DNA from: Bradyrhizobium lablabi
GTDB lineage: Bacteria; Pseudomonadota; Alphaproteobacteria; Rhizobiales; Xanthobacteraceae
NCBI RefSeq assembly: GCF_001440475.1
Contig: NZ_LLYB01000034.1
Location: 224,692-288,691 of the forward strand
Length of the DNA stretch: 64,000 bases
Direction of reading: 5' to 3'
Under the pieces are notes generated by a model. It had not been told where the DNA came from and did no database searches. It was given only the letters and a program-made list of their open reading frames with translations. Shown here one piece after another: positions 54,725 to 63,610 of the stretch. The position numbers and the translations under genes are program-made. Positions within the stretch are counted from its first letter, which is position 1. Each line of letters begins with the position of its first letter.

Positions 54725-55552
54725 ATGAGCGAAGCGCAGCTGCGAGAGCAGGCCGCCCATTGGTGGCGGACCTCCATATGCGACATTGCGCCCGGGCGGA
54801 TCGCCTACCGCGGATACACCATCGAGGAATTGATTGATCATATTTCCTTCCCGGCAATGATCTGGTTGATGCTGCGCGGCGAGCTACCCACACCGGCGCA
54901 GGAGCGGCTGTTGCAGGCTGCACTGGTCGCATCAGTGGATCATGGCCCGCATGCACCTTCTATCGCCATCGCGCAGATGGCTGTCAGTTGTGGGCTTCCG
55001 CTCAATGGCGCGATGGCTTCCGCGATCAACACGCTCGGCGACCTGCATGGCGGAGCGGGGGAGCAGGCGATCGAGCTCTACGACGAGGTCCTACGACGCA
55101 GCGAGACCAAGAATATGGATGAGGCTGCCGCTGAGGCAATCGATCATTTCACCGCCACGCGCAGCAAATATCTGCCCGGCTTCGGTCACCGGTTTCATCC
55201 CGTCGACCCGCGCGCTGACCCGCTGCTCGCACTAGTCGATGCTGCGGTCAGTGATGCTGCCGTCAGCGGTCGCTACGCCAGCGCTGCGCGCGCGATCGAG
55301 CGCGTCATGCGCGAGCGCAAAGGCAAGCTCATCCCGATGAACGTCGATGGAGCCACTGCAGTCATCTACGCGGAGCTGGGCTTTGCTCCACCCCTAGCCC
55401 GCGGCATCTTCTGCTTGTCACGCGCGGTTGGCATCCTGGCGCATGCATGGGAGCAGACCGGACGCAAGGACCGTAATAAAGGGCCAATGCCCAAGCAGTT
55501 CGCCTACAAATATCAGGGGCACCCAAAGCGCGGCCTGAAAGAAGCGCCATGA
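54725..55552 (+). CDS. citrate synthase/citryl-CoA lyase family protein
   Basis: 275 residues (short, like citryl-CoA lyases rather than the roughly 430-residue citrate synthases). The fold elements are visible: IAYRGYTIEELIDHISFPAM, SCGLPLNGAMASAINTLGDLHGGAG with an active-site-type His, LPGFGHRFHPVDPRADPL with a second catalytic His, and NVDGATAVIYAELGFAP holding the Asp region. ATG 54725 follows a GGAG site. It probably cleaves or forms a CoA-linked branched tricarboxylate. Confidence 0.82.
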   Translation: MSEAQLREQAAHWWRTSICDIAPGRIAYRGYTIEELIDHISFPAMIWLMLRGELPTPAQERLLQAALVASVDHGPHAPSIAIAQMAVSCGLPLNGAMASAINTLGDLHGGAGEQAIELYDEVLRRSETKNMDEAAAEAIDHFTATRSKYLPGFGHRFHPVDPRADPLLALVDAAVSDAAVSGRYASAARAIERVMRERKGKLIPMNVDGATAVIYAELGFAPPLARGIFCLSRAVGILAHAWEQTGRKDRNKGPMPKQFAYKYQGHPKRGLKEAP

Positions 55553-56060
55553 TGTACCTTGAGGGACTGCCGCAGCTCATCCAAATGCGCGTCTTTTCGG
55601 CCGTGCACGCCAAATTTCGCCGGCCCGGAGTCCGCTCCGATTGGACGGACGCAAACCGCGTAGGCAAGCCCCGGCTGACTGCTTCATCGAGGGGCCGTCG
55701 TTCGATGCGTCTGGAAATCTTTATCTGGTCAATATTCCCTTCAGCCGCATCTTCAGGATTGCACCCGATGGCTTCTGGTCCTTGACCATCGAATTGAGGT
55801 TGGCCGAACGGGTTGAATTGCGCTGATGGCCGCATTCTGGTCGCCGACTGCATGAATGGGCTCGTGGAGCTTATGCTGGTCGCGGCACAATCCACACGTT
55901 ACTCGGTCACCGAATTCCGAGTCGTTCATGGGCTGCAATGGCCTGTATATCGCCTCCACCGGCCTCATCTACTTTAGCGAGTTAGACCGGACTGCACGAC
56001 CAAACGGACCGCGTGTTCCGCCAGCGTCCGGACCAACGACTAGGTTGCCTGATTTCGAAG
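55549..56060 (+). pseudogene. SMP-30/gluconolactonase family remnant
   Basis: Coherent SMP-30 pieces appear in order but in different frames: an N-terminal YLEGLPQLIQMRVFSAVHAK (from ATG 55549/55552), FIEGPSFDASGNLYLVNIPF with RIFRIAPDGFW, WPNGLNCADGRILVADCMNG and GCNGLYIASTGLIYFSE. Shifts lie near 55680, 55790 and 55870. The last third is missing. Confidence 0.7.
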
Positions 56061-56800
56061 GGCCCGAACTGTCTCTTGCTCGATCCGCATTGGTCCGTAG
56101 TGTTCATAGCAATGAGGCGCGATAACACCCTTGGCGCGTGCCCTGATGAAAGATGGTGGTGTCGCACACGTAGGTAGGTTTAGCTCATTTTTCGGAACGA
56201 GCGGTCCCGTCGCAGATCTTGGCACTTCATAATACAGAAGGATGTAGCCACGTCCTCAAAACAGCGGTACGTTGGCAAGCTGCATCTTTCTGCCATTTCA
56301 ATCTGCTTGGTTCGAATGGTCTCAGACCGTCGGCCCTTGCGGTCGCGGCGAGCGGACCTGGCGCCAAACCGACGACTTCCACGCCGCTATGAAGAGAGGC
56401 CGCGAGCTCGGGGGTAGGCTAGGCCGTTTGCTGGGGGGCTTAGAACGGCACACGCACTTTTCGCTGCGACGTTAACAGTCGGAGACCAAGACTATGATTA
56501 ACATCTTATCGTCCGTCGCCCTGCGACGTGGCGGGGTTGCGCGACCCGACGCCGGGCCGCGGGCCACTGGGCACCAACGTCCGTAACACCCGCGCAAGGG
56601 CGCATTTGGCTCAAGGCGGAACCGCTGCTTAGTGCCCGCCAAAGCTTCGTCGGGTGATCGCGGCGCCGATTTCACGTTGATTTAACTTGCTGCCATTCCC
56701 TGCCCTAAGCGATCTGCGTAGTATCTATCAGTCTCGTAGAAGGTGACGATTCGCTTCCGTGCGTTGAGCTGGCAAGTGTGCGACACGCTCTCCGATATCC
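56061..56800. other. region without recognised genes
   Basis: About 740 bases downstream of the SMP-30 remnant; short frames only, no recognisable protein or RNA structure. Confidence 0.45.
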
Positions 56801-57385
56801 TCACGATTGGCAAGTCTCTGCGAGTCGCAAGAAGTTCATCAGTAGCACCTGCCCTTGTTGGGTAAGTATCGATTCCGGGTGGAACTGTACGCCATAGGTC
56901 GGATGAGAGCGATGTGCGAGGGCCATGATCTCGCCTTCATCCGAACGCGCTGTCACCGTTAGTTGCATTGCGCATGACTCATCGAGCTCAACAACAAGAG
57001 AATGGTAGCGGCCAACGCAAAGTGGGGACGGGAGGTTCTTGAACAGTCCGCGGCCGTCATGGGTGACGTATGAGGACCGGCCGTGCATCGGACGACGGGC
57101 ACGCGCGACGCGTCCGCCGAACACGCTCCCAATACACTGGTGTCCGAGGCAGATGCCGAGAATTGGGAGATGACCTGACAGCTCGCGGATTACGGTTGTC
57201 GACAGTCCGGCCTCCATTGGGGTGCAGGGACCGGGGGAGAGGACCAGCGCGTGCGGCTTGAGGCAGGCAAGATCGCTGACGCTGACGACGTCATTCCGGA
57301 TCACTGCCGTTGCGGCTCCCAGCTGGCGAAAATAGCGGGCAATGTTGAAGACAAAGGAGTCGTAGTTGTCGATGATGACAATCAA
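56801..57385 (-). CDS. pabA: aminodeoxychorismate/anthranilate synthase glutamine amidotransferase
   Basis: 194-residue class I amidotransferase with the full triad: the nucleophile in PILGICLGHQCIG (C79) and the His/Glu pair in YGVQFHPES (H169, E171), plus the N-terminal IDNYDSFVFNIARYF. It releases ammonia from glutamine for the partner synthase. Its ATG overlaps the pabB stop by 4 bases on the minus strand. PabA and TrpG are indistinguishable from sequence alone; the partner decides for PabA. Confidence 0.85.
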   Translation of the reverse strand: MIVIIDNYDSFVFNIARYFRQLGAATAVIRNDVVSVSDLACLKPHALVLSPGPCTPMEAGLSTTVIRELSGHLPILGICLGHQCIGSVFGGRVARARRPMHGRSSYVTHDGRGLFKNLPSPLCVGRYHSLVVELDESCAMQLTVTARSDEGEIMALAHRSHPTYGVQFHPESILTQQGQVLLMNFLRLAETCQS

Positions 57386-58836
57386 GATGCACCAGGTGTG
57401 TCAGCACGAAACGCGTCAAATATTCGCTGCGCCTTGGCGAGCGTCTCCTCGTATTCGGCCTCTGGATCCGACATGGCCGTGATCCCGCCTCCTGCATGAA
57501 ATAGAGCCAAGTCATCGTCGATCGTGACCGTGCGGATCGCGATATTTGTATCCATGTGCCCGTTGAAGCCGATAAAGCCGATCGCCCCGCAATAGACCTC
57601 TCGCGCCACCCGCTCGATCTCTGCAATGATCTCCATCGATCGCACCTTGGGCGCCCCGGTGATGGAGCCGCCGGGAAAGCAAGCTCGCAATAAGGTGACG
57701 GCGTCTTCATCTACGGCAAGTTCACCCGTCACGGTCGACACGAGGTGATGCACTGAGGCATAGGATTCCAGGGCACACAGCGCTGGAACCTCGACCGACT
57801 GCGGCGTACAAACGCGTGACAGATCGTTGCGCAGGAGGTCGACGATCATCGTGTTCTCGGCACGGTCCTTTTCGGACGCGAGGAGGAGTTCAGCGCGGCG
57901 CCGGTCGTCTTTGGAATCAGCGGAGCGCGCGGTCGTGCCCTTGATGGGGCGCGTTTCGACCTGCCGTCCATCAAGCTTGAGGAATCGTTCCGGCGAGCTC
58001 GAGGCAATGGTCAGCTTGCCGTACCGCAGGAGGGCTGCAAAGGGAGCCGGGTTCAATGACCGTAGCCGACAATAGAAGGCCAGCGGATCAAATGAGCTCG
58101 ATAAGCGAGCGCTGAAGCGCTGCGCAATGTTCGCTTGGAAGACGTCGCCAGCCAGAATCAAGTCGATGACGCACTGCACCGCCGCCATATAGCCCTCACG
58201 GCTGAAGTTAGAATGCCATGCGCCCGCTGTGGCGGGGAAGTCATTCCGCGGCGTCCTTGGGCGGTCGAGCAGCGCTGCAAACTCATCGGTCCGACGACGC
58301 GCACGCTCGCGCCGTCGTGCGGGATCCTGCTCCGGCCAGCCGGTCGAGACGATCCAGCATCTGTTGTCACGGTGGTCGAAGCTGATGACCACGTCATAGA
58401 AATGCAGGATGGATTGCGGCAACCTCTGACCGGAGATTGCCGGCGCGGGCAGTCGCTCCAGTGTCCTGTTCAGATCATAAGCAAAGAAGCCGGCCGCACC
58501 GCCCTGGAATGGCGGCAGATCGGGACGATGCTCTTCTGGGCACCTCGCGAGCAGGCTGCGAAGCGCTCGCCACGGTTCGCCCGCGAGAGCCTCTGTGTTG
58601 TAACTCGCCTGTCCGTCCGTGACCGTATAGGTGCTGAACGGCTCGCAGCTCAGATAGGAATAGCGCCCAAGCAGTTCATGCGTTGCCGCGCTGTCGAGAA
58701 ACGTCAGGTGCGGTCGATGCGCGAGACAGCGCATCGCGGTGACAGGCTCAATCCACCGCAGTTCACGGACGTGCATCGCCTTGTCAGTCACCGACAACGG
58801 GCGGCTGGTGGGACGCGCTCCGATTGCGAATCCCAC
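57382..58836 (-). CDS. pabB: aminodeoxychorismate synthase component I
   Basis: 484 residues of the chorismate-binding family. The motif RPIKGTTARS at about residues 296-305 has Lys where anthranilate synthases have Ala (PIAGT); this Lys is the mark of PabB, which makes 4-amino-4-deoxychorismate for p-aminobenzoate and folate. Other core elements are DVFQANIAQRFSA, CFPGGSITGAPK and YCGAIGFIGFNG. It is the upstream partner of pabA. ATG 58836 is used; ATG 58776 (MHVRELRW) is an equally plausible start. No pabC is seen in the window. Confidence 0.85.
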   Translation of the reverse strand: MGFAIGARPTSRPLSVTDKAMHVRELRWIEPVTAMRCLAHRPHLTFLDSAATHELLGRYSYLSCEPFSTYTVTDGQASYNTEALAGEPWRALRSLLARCPEEHRPDLPPFQGGAAGFFAYDLNRTLERLPAPAISGQRLPQSILHFYDVVISFDHRDNRCWIVSTGWPEQDPARRRERARRRTDEFAALLDRPRTPRNDFPATAGAWHSNFSREGYMAAVQCVIDLILAGDVFQANIAQRFSARLSSSFDPLAFYCRLRSLNPAPFAALLRYGKLTIASSSPERFLKLDGRQVETRPIKGTTARSADSKDDRRRAELLLASEKDRAENTMIVDLLRNDLSRVCTPQSVEVPALCALESYASVHHLVSTVTGELAVDEDAVTLLRACFPGGSITGAPKVRSMEIIAEIERVAREVYCGAIGFIGFNGHMDTNIAIRTVTIDDDLALFHAGGGITAMSDPEAEYEETLAKAQRIFDAFRADTPGAS

Positions 58837-58924
58837 CGTCGTCTGGCACCCACAAGCTTTTGAGACCGATTGCCAGATTAACCCCCGCCAGTTGACCCGA
58901 AGCGCTCATTAACTTCGCTTATCG

Positions 58925-59236
58925 CTACCGTCGAGTGAACCGCGCATCGGCTGATACATTATAGTCGGCCGCGAACCGTAGCTCCCTAAGGGGTCGTACC
59001 CGCCTGATCGATTCCTGATACAGATCATGCGCTTTGTACGCTGCCAGCTCCGTCTCGTTGTCGAACTCACCATACACCACCACGTCGATCTCGTTACCAA
59101 GCTGGTCGGTCTTGCAATTGCGCGCAATCTCGAGCCGACGTGCATGCGGGATTGTGGTGAGAACCGATAAGCCTTCGATGATTTGCTCGATATGGGCCTG
59201 ATCCTTGGCGCTGAACAAGACGATGTGACGAATCAT
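58925..59236 (-). CDS. Dabb family (stress-responsive alpha/beta-barrel) protein
   Basis: 103 residues starting MIRHIVLFSAKDQAHIEQII, with VVVYGEFDNETELAAYKAHDLYQESI, the ferredoxin-like dimeric alpha/beta-barrel pattern. Members are small enzymes or stress proteins of mostly unknown substrate. It lies 88 bases upstream of pabB on the same strand and may be cotranscribed. The frame is open far upstream without resemblance to the family. Confidence 0.8.
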   Translation of the reverse strand: MIRHIVLFSAKDQAHIEQIIEGLSVLTTIPHARRLEIARNCKTDQLGNEIDVVVYGEFDNETELAAYKAHDLYQESIRRVRPLRELRFAADYNVSADARFTRR

Positions 59237-59408
59237 GGGTGGCCTTAAGGAGTGATGTCGCAAGGAGGTCGCTTTACTATCTTGGGATCGAGCCCGCTGC
59301 AACGGGGGCGCACCCGCAAGCCGCGTCGTGCGGCAAAAAGGTCGGAGGTTTGGCGCGCTTGCGCTTTGCCCGGGGTTTGCAACGGACCTCGCCAGATCTC
59401 GTTCGCGG

Positions 59409-60038
59409 TCATGACGAGGGAAGGGCAAGGCGCTCAATGGTTTGAATGTGGCGCGCGAGCAGACTGCAGGCTTGATCGACGTTGCGCGCCCGCAGGGCTT
59501 GCAAAATCAGGCGGTGATCCTGATTGGACCGCGGTCGCCAGCCGCTACTGCGCGCCATCGCGAACACGAGTCGTGAATTTGCAAGCTGTAGTCCGTCAAG
59601 GCTCGCGAGCAGGCGCGGCATCGCGCAGGGCGCCACCAGCGCGTGGTGGAAAGCGCGGTTGGCCATTTCAAACTCCTGAATGGTCTGGGCGGTGTCACCT
59701 TCAATCAGGGCGAGCTCGATCCGTGCCAAATGGCTCGAGGTGAGCTTTGGCGCCGCATTGCGCAACGCGACCACTTCGAGCGCGGCGCGCATCTCGGCGA
59801 TCTCCTTCACGGAATTGATATTAAGTGGGGCAACTCGCACACCGTGACGGGGCACGGCAACGACAAGATGTCGGGCCTGAAGTTGCCGAAAGGCCTCGCG
59901 CACCGGGACGTGGCTGGAATTGAATTCTCGCGCGATGTGGTCCTGCCGGAGCGGGGCGTCCGGCAGCAGCTCGCCGCTGATGATGCGCTCGCCGATTGCC
60001 TCTGCAATGCGCTCCGCGGTCGTCGTATTCTCAGTCAT
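59409..60038 (-). CDS. bioR: GntR family regulator, probable BioR
   Basis: 209 residues: an N-terminal winged HTH (IAEAIGERIISGELLPDAPL, DHIAREFNSSHVPVREAFRQL) and an all-helical FCD effector domain with metal-type residues (AFHHALVAPC, RSNQDHRLILQAL). Alphaproteobacterial BioR is a GntR-type repressor of biotin genes binding sites close to TTATMKATAA. Here the gene is divergent from bioB, and an inverted repeat of that kind begins at its own start codon. Naming it BioR is an inference from this context. Confidence 0.75.
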   Translation of the reverse strand: MTENTTTAERIAEAIGERIISGELLPDAPLRQDHIAREFNSSHVPVREAFRQLQARHLVVAVPRHGVRVAPLNINSVKEIAEMRAALEVVALRNAAPKLTSSHLARIELALIEGDTAQTIQEFEMANRAFHHALVAPCAMPRLLASLDGLQLANSRLVFAMARSSGWRPRSNQDHRLILQALRARNVDQACSLLARHIQTIERLALPSS

Positions 60039-60057
60039 TATAGATTATCTATCATAA
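60038..60057. promoter_or_regulatory. candidate BioR operator at the regulator gene start
   Basis: TTATAGATTATCTATCATAA contains the 13-bp palindrome ATAGAT-T-ATCTAT and two overlapping near matches (9 of 10) to the published TTATMKATAA BioR box. It abuts the ATG of the GntR gene, suggesting autoregulation. Confidence 0.65.
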
Positions 60058-60288
60058 ACGTTTGCACTCGGGAAGCAGGCGAGTGCCTGGCCATGCACAA
60101 CGACCAGGCGTCAAAGTCGTATTAGGTGCCCTGATTTTGCGGCATTTCTCCAAATCTAGGCTTATTTCGCGGTCCTTAGGCGCCAACACCACTTTACATC
60201 TTTGCCTTGAGCGCTCAGCTGGACGCCTGCAAGCTGCGCCGAAGATCATCTCCTCAATGTTCAAGTACTGTTGCCGTGAGCAAATGTT

Positions 60289-60313
60289 GTAGATTATATC
60301 TTCAATTATCTAC
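60289..60313. promoter_or_regulatory. candidate BioR operator upstream of bioB
   Basis: The inverted repeat GTAGATTAT - 7 bases - ATTATCTAC lies 30 bases before the bioB ATG and shares the half-site AGATTAT/ATTATCT with the site at the regulator gene. Confidence 0.6.
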
Positions 60314-60342
60314 GGTAAGCGCTAATAGGAAAGCAAGTCTAA

Positions 60343-61338
60343 ATGGTTCATGGCGTGGGAGTGCAAAGGAACGAAAACGGCAACAGCGCGACGGTTCGCA
60401 GTGACTGGGAGCGCGCCGAGGCCGAAGCACTTTATGGCCTGCCTTTTGCCGACCTGATGTTTAGGGCGCAGAGCGTTCATCGCGAGAGCTTCGATCCAAA
60501 TCACATCGAAACCGCAAGTCTACTCAGCATCAAGACCGGCGGCTGTCCCGAAGACTGCGGCTACTGCGCCCAGAGCGCGTATTACGACACCGGCCTGAAA
60601 GCCAGCCGCCTAATGGCTCGCACTGATGTGGTCGCCACCGCGCAGCGCGCCAAGGACGCCGGCGCGAGCCGCTTTTGCATGGCCGCCGCCTGGCGCAATC
60701 CAAAGGACCGCGATCTCGATCAGGTCTGCGAGATGGTCAGCGCGGTCAAGGCTCTGGGCATGGAAACCTGCGTCACTCTCGGCATGCTGACCTTGGGGCA
60801 GGCCGCACGGCTCGCTGAGGCCGGGCTCGACTTCTACAATCACAATGTCGACACCTCGCCGGAGTTCTACGGCAGAGTCATCACCACTCGCACCTTACAA
60901 GACCGCATCGATACACTTGCGCACGTGCGCGAGGCTGGCATCAAGGTGTGCAGCGGCGGCATTATCGGCATGGGCGAGCGTGCCGAGGACCGACTCGGCA
61001 TGCTCGTGCTGCTCGCTAATCTCCGAAAGCATCCGGAAAGCGTGCCGATCAACCTCTGGAACGAGGTCAAGGGCGTACCGGTCTACGCCACCGCCGAGCG
61101 CCCTGATCCGATCGCGCAGGTGCGCCTGGTGGCGACGGCCCGGATCATGATGCCCAAGAGCGTGGTGCGGTTGTCCGCCGGACGGCAATACATAACCGAT
61201 GAACTACAGGCGTTGTGTTTTTTGGCCGGCGCGAATTCAATCTTCATCGGTGATGTGCTGTTGACGACCGAAAACCCGAAATCCGACCGGGATGCCGATT
61301 TGCTGAACCGGCTCGGTATCACGTCCGGGCTTGCCTGA
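60343..61338 (+). CDS. bioB: biotin synthase
   Basis: 331-residue radical SAM enzyme that inserts sulfur into dethiobiotin. The SAM-cluster motif [13 protein letters not shown] gives C68, C72 and C75. [23 protein letters not shown] and NLWNEVKG (usual form NxxxPxxG) are further BioB marks, as is a late RLSAGR. It is the first gene of a biotin operon; ATG 60343 follows an AGGAAAG-like site. Regulation by the divergent GntR protein is suggested by the two inverted repeats upstream. Confidence 0.95.
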   Translation: MVHGVGVQRNENGNSATVRSDWERAEAEALYGLPFADLMFRAQSVHRESFDPNHIETASLLSIKTGGCPEDCGYCAQSAYYDTGLKASRLMARTDVVATAQRAKDAGASRFCMAAAWRNPKDRDLDQVCEMVSAVKALGMETCVTLGMLTLGQAARLAEAGLDFYNHNVDTSPEFYGRVITTRTLQDRIDTLAHVREAGIKVCSGGIIGMGERAEDRLGMLVLLANLRKHPESVPINLWNEVKGVPVYATAERPDPIAQVRLVATARIMMPKSVVRLSAGRQYITDELQALCFLAGANSIFIGDVLLTTENPKSDRDADLLNRLGITSGLA

Positions 61339-61392
61339 GTAAAGCAGACCAGCGGCGAACACCTCCCACGGAATTTTCAGTCTAGGTGAACA

Positions 61393-61746
61393 ATGCAGAT
61401 TACTTTGATGAAAGGTAAAATCCATCGCGCCTCGGTAACCGAAGCCGATCTGCACTATGACGGCTCGATATCGATCGATCGTACGCTGCTGGATGCGGCG
61501 GGATTTTTGATAAACGAGCGTGTTGAAATCTATAATATCGAAACCGGAGCGCGCTTTGCTACCTATGTGATCGAGGCGCCCAAGGGCTCTAGCACGATAA
61601 GCCTCAACGGTGCGGCCGCTCGAGTCGCGATGCCCGGAGAGAAGATCATCATCGTCGCATATGCCTCCTTCGAAGAGGCGGAAGCGAAAATCTTTAGACC
61701 ACGCGTTGTGCTGGTTGATCAAGAAAATCGCATCTTACCGGGTTGA
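61393..61746 (+). CDS. panD: aspartate 1-decarboxylase
   Basis: 117-residue pyruvoyl enzyme making beta-alanine for pantothenate. The self-processing site is HYDGSISID with Gly24-Ser25, and the N-terminal [14 protein letters not shown] and GAAAR segments match the family. It lies between bioB and bioF, so beta-alanine supply is co-expressed with biotin synthesis. An arrangement of this kind is known in Bradyrhizobium-type biotin clusters. Confidence 0.95.
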   Translation: MQITLMKGKIHRASVTEADLHYDGSISIDRTLLDAAGFLINERVEIYNIETGARFATYVIEAPKGSSTISLNGAAARVAMPGEKIIIVAYASFEEAEAKIFRPRVVLVDQENRILPG

Positions 61747-61826
61747 AAACATGAAGGCCGATGGATGAAGCCTTGTTCTTGGCTGCCAATGGAATTCTGC
61801 GCGTAAATGCGACCTGGGAGTGAAGG

Positions 61827-62981
61827 ATGAGCTCGACCCATGCGGCCAAAATGAGAAATTATGCCACGGCCCTGCATGCCTTAAAAGAAGACGACCGGCT
61901 GCGCTGCCTCAAGCCGCGCGCTGGCGTCGACTTTTCTTCGAACGATTATCTTGCGCTGGCGAGCGCGCCTCGTATGAAGATGGCCGTCGTGGCCGCGCTC
62001 GAAGCCGGCACACCAGTTGGAGCCGGCGGCTCGCGGCTCCTGCGCGGCAATTGCGAGGAACACGAAAGTCTCGAAGCAGAAGCAGCTCAGTTCTTTGGGG
62101 CGAAAACCGCGCTTTTCTTTAGCGGCGGCTACCTTGCAAATTTTGCCGTCCTGACAACGCTGCCGCAGCGGGGCGATCTGCTCGTTCTCGCTTCTCTTGT
62201 GCACGCGAGTATTCATGAAGGCGCGCGCGCTGGCCGGGCGGAGTTTCGGATAAGCGATCATAACGACGCCCAGTCGGTCGAAGACAAAATTCGTGACTGG
62301 CGGGTCAAGGGCGGAACGGGCCGGGTCTGGATCGTGGCCGAAAGTCTCTACAGCATGGATGGCGATTTCGCACCACTTGAAGATCTGGTCGCGCTCGCGG
62401 ACCGCCACGACGCATTCCTAATCGTTGATGAGGCCCATGCCACAGGCGTTTACGGCAGGCAGGGACGGGGGCTCACGGCGCCGTACGAGGGGAGCGAAAA
62501 TCTCGTGGTCGTTCATACCTGCGGCAAAGCGTTGGGCGCTGTCGGTGCGCTCGTCACTTGCACACGCGTGCTGCGCGACTTCTTGGTCAATCGTTGTCGC
62601 CCGTTTATCTTCGCCACCGCACCGCCACCGTTGACGGCGGTCGCCGTGCGGGAGGCACTCTCAATTTTGCAGGAGGAACCTGAGCGTCAGCAGTGTCTGG
62701 CCAAGCTGGTCGCCTTCACCCATCGGGAGATTAGTTTGCGCGGTCTGCGCAGTCCTTCGGACTCGCAGATCGTGCCCCACATCATTGGCGGCAACGCCCA
62801 TACAATGCGGCTCGCCTCTGCACTGCAGGAGCGCGGCTTCGACGTTCGCGGAATCCGGCCGCCAACCGTGCCGGCGGGAACGGCACGATTGCGAATTTCA
62901 CTCACGCTTAACGTCAGGGAAGGTGATGTATCCGACATGCTTGATGCGTTGGTCGAAGAGACGTGGGGCGATTCGCGATGA
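61827..62981 (+). CDS. bioF: 8-amino-7-oxononanoate synthase
   Basis: 384-residue PLP enzyme of the alpha-oxoamine synthase family joining pimeloyl thioester and alanine. Seen are FSSNDYLALA, GGSRLLRGNCEEHESLEAE, ESLYSMDGDFAPLEDL, VDEAHATGVYG and the PLP-lysine segment HTCGKALGAVGA (K234). It starts 80 bases after panD and its stop overlaps bioD (ATGA). Confidence 0.95.
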   Translation: MSSTHAAKMRNYATALHALKEDDRLRCLKPRAGVDFSSNDYLALASAPRMKMAVVAALEAGTPVGAGGSRLLRGNCEEHESLEAEAAQFFGAKTALFFSGGYLANFAVLTTLPQRGDLLVLASLVHASIHEGARAGRAEFRISDHNDAQSVEDKIRDWRVKGGTGRVWIVAESLYSMDGDFAPLEDLVALADRHDAFLIVDEAHATGVYGRQGRGLTAPYEGSENLVVVHTCGKALGAVGALVTCTRVLRDFLVNRCRPFIFATAPPPLTAVAVREALSILQEEPERQQCLAKLVAFTHREISLRGLRSPSDSQIVPHIIGGNAHTMRLASALQERGFDVRGIRPPTVPAGTARLRISLTLNVREGDVSDMLDALVEETWGDSR

Positions 62982-63610
62982 CTCAGCGGATCGTGGTGAC
63001 AGGCACAGATACCGGGATTGGGAAATCGGTCTTTTCCGCAGGGCTCGCCAATCTCCTCGGCGCGAACTATTGGAAACCGATTCAGGCCGGCCTTGAAGGA
63101 GAGACCGATAGCGAGCTCGTGGCGCGGCTGGGCAGTCTCTCACCCGATCGCATCGTGCCGGAGCTTTACCGGCTTCGAACGCCCGCTTCGCCCCATTACT
63201 CAGCCGAAGTCGACGGAGTTCGCATCGACACAGATGCGATCGATGTGCCGGACAGCGGGGATCGTCCGCTCGTGATCGAGGGCGCCGGCGGGCTAATGGT
63301 CCCGCTGAGTGGCGGCACACTTTTTGTCGACGTCTTCGAACGCTGGCGGCTTCCCGTCGTGCTTTGCGCAAGCACGCGACTTGGCACCATCAATCACGCG
63401 CTGCTGTCGATAGAAGCTCTGCGAAAGCGCCAGATCCGCATTCTCGGAATTGCATTCATTGGCGAACGCAATTTTGAGCCTGAGAGGGCAATTTGCGAAA
63501 TCGGACGCGTGCGTTGGTTGGGGCGATTGCCTTGGCTTTCTCCTTTAACGGCAAACGCGCTGCAGGCGGTCTTCAAAGACTCGTTTCTCCCTTGGGACTT
63601 CAAACCATGA
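62978..63610 (+). CDS. bioD: dethiobiotin synthetase
   Basis: 210 residues with the family P-loop TGTDTGIGKS (about 8-17), WKPIQAGLEGETDSE with the catalytic Lys, and VIEGAGGLMVPLS. It closes the ureido ring using ATP and CO2. ATG 62978 overlaps the bioF stop; an in-frame ATG at 62963 lies inside bioF. Its stop overlaps the bioA start. Confidence 0.93.
   Translation: MTQRIVVTGTDTGIGKSVFSAGLANLLGANYWKPIQAGLEGETDSELVARLGSLSPDRIVPELYRLRTPASPHYSAEVDGVRIDTDAIDVPDSGDRPLVIEGAGGLMVPLSGGTLFVDVFERWRLPVVLCASTRLGTINHALLSIEALRKRQIRILGIAFIGERNFEPERAICEIGRVRWLGRLPWLSPLTANALQAVFKDSFLPWDFKP

Noticed and set aside
56272..56475. 67-residue open frame
   Set aside because: Chance frame in a gene-poor stretch; no ribosome site or family.
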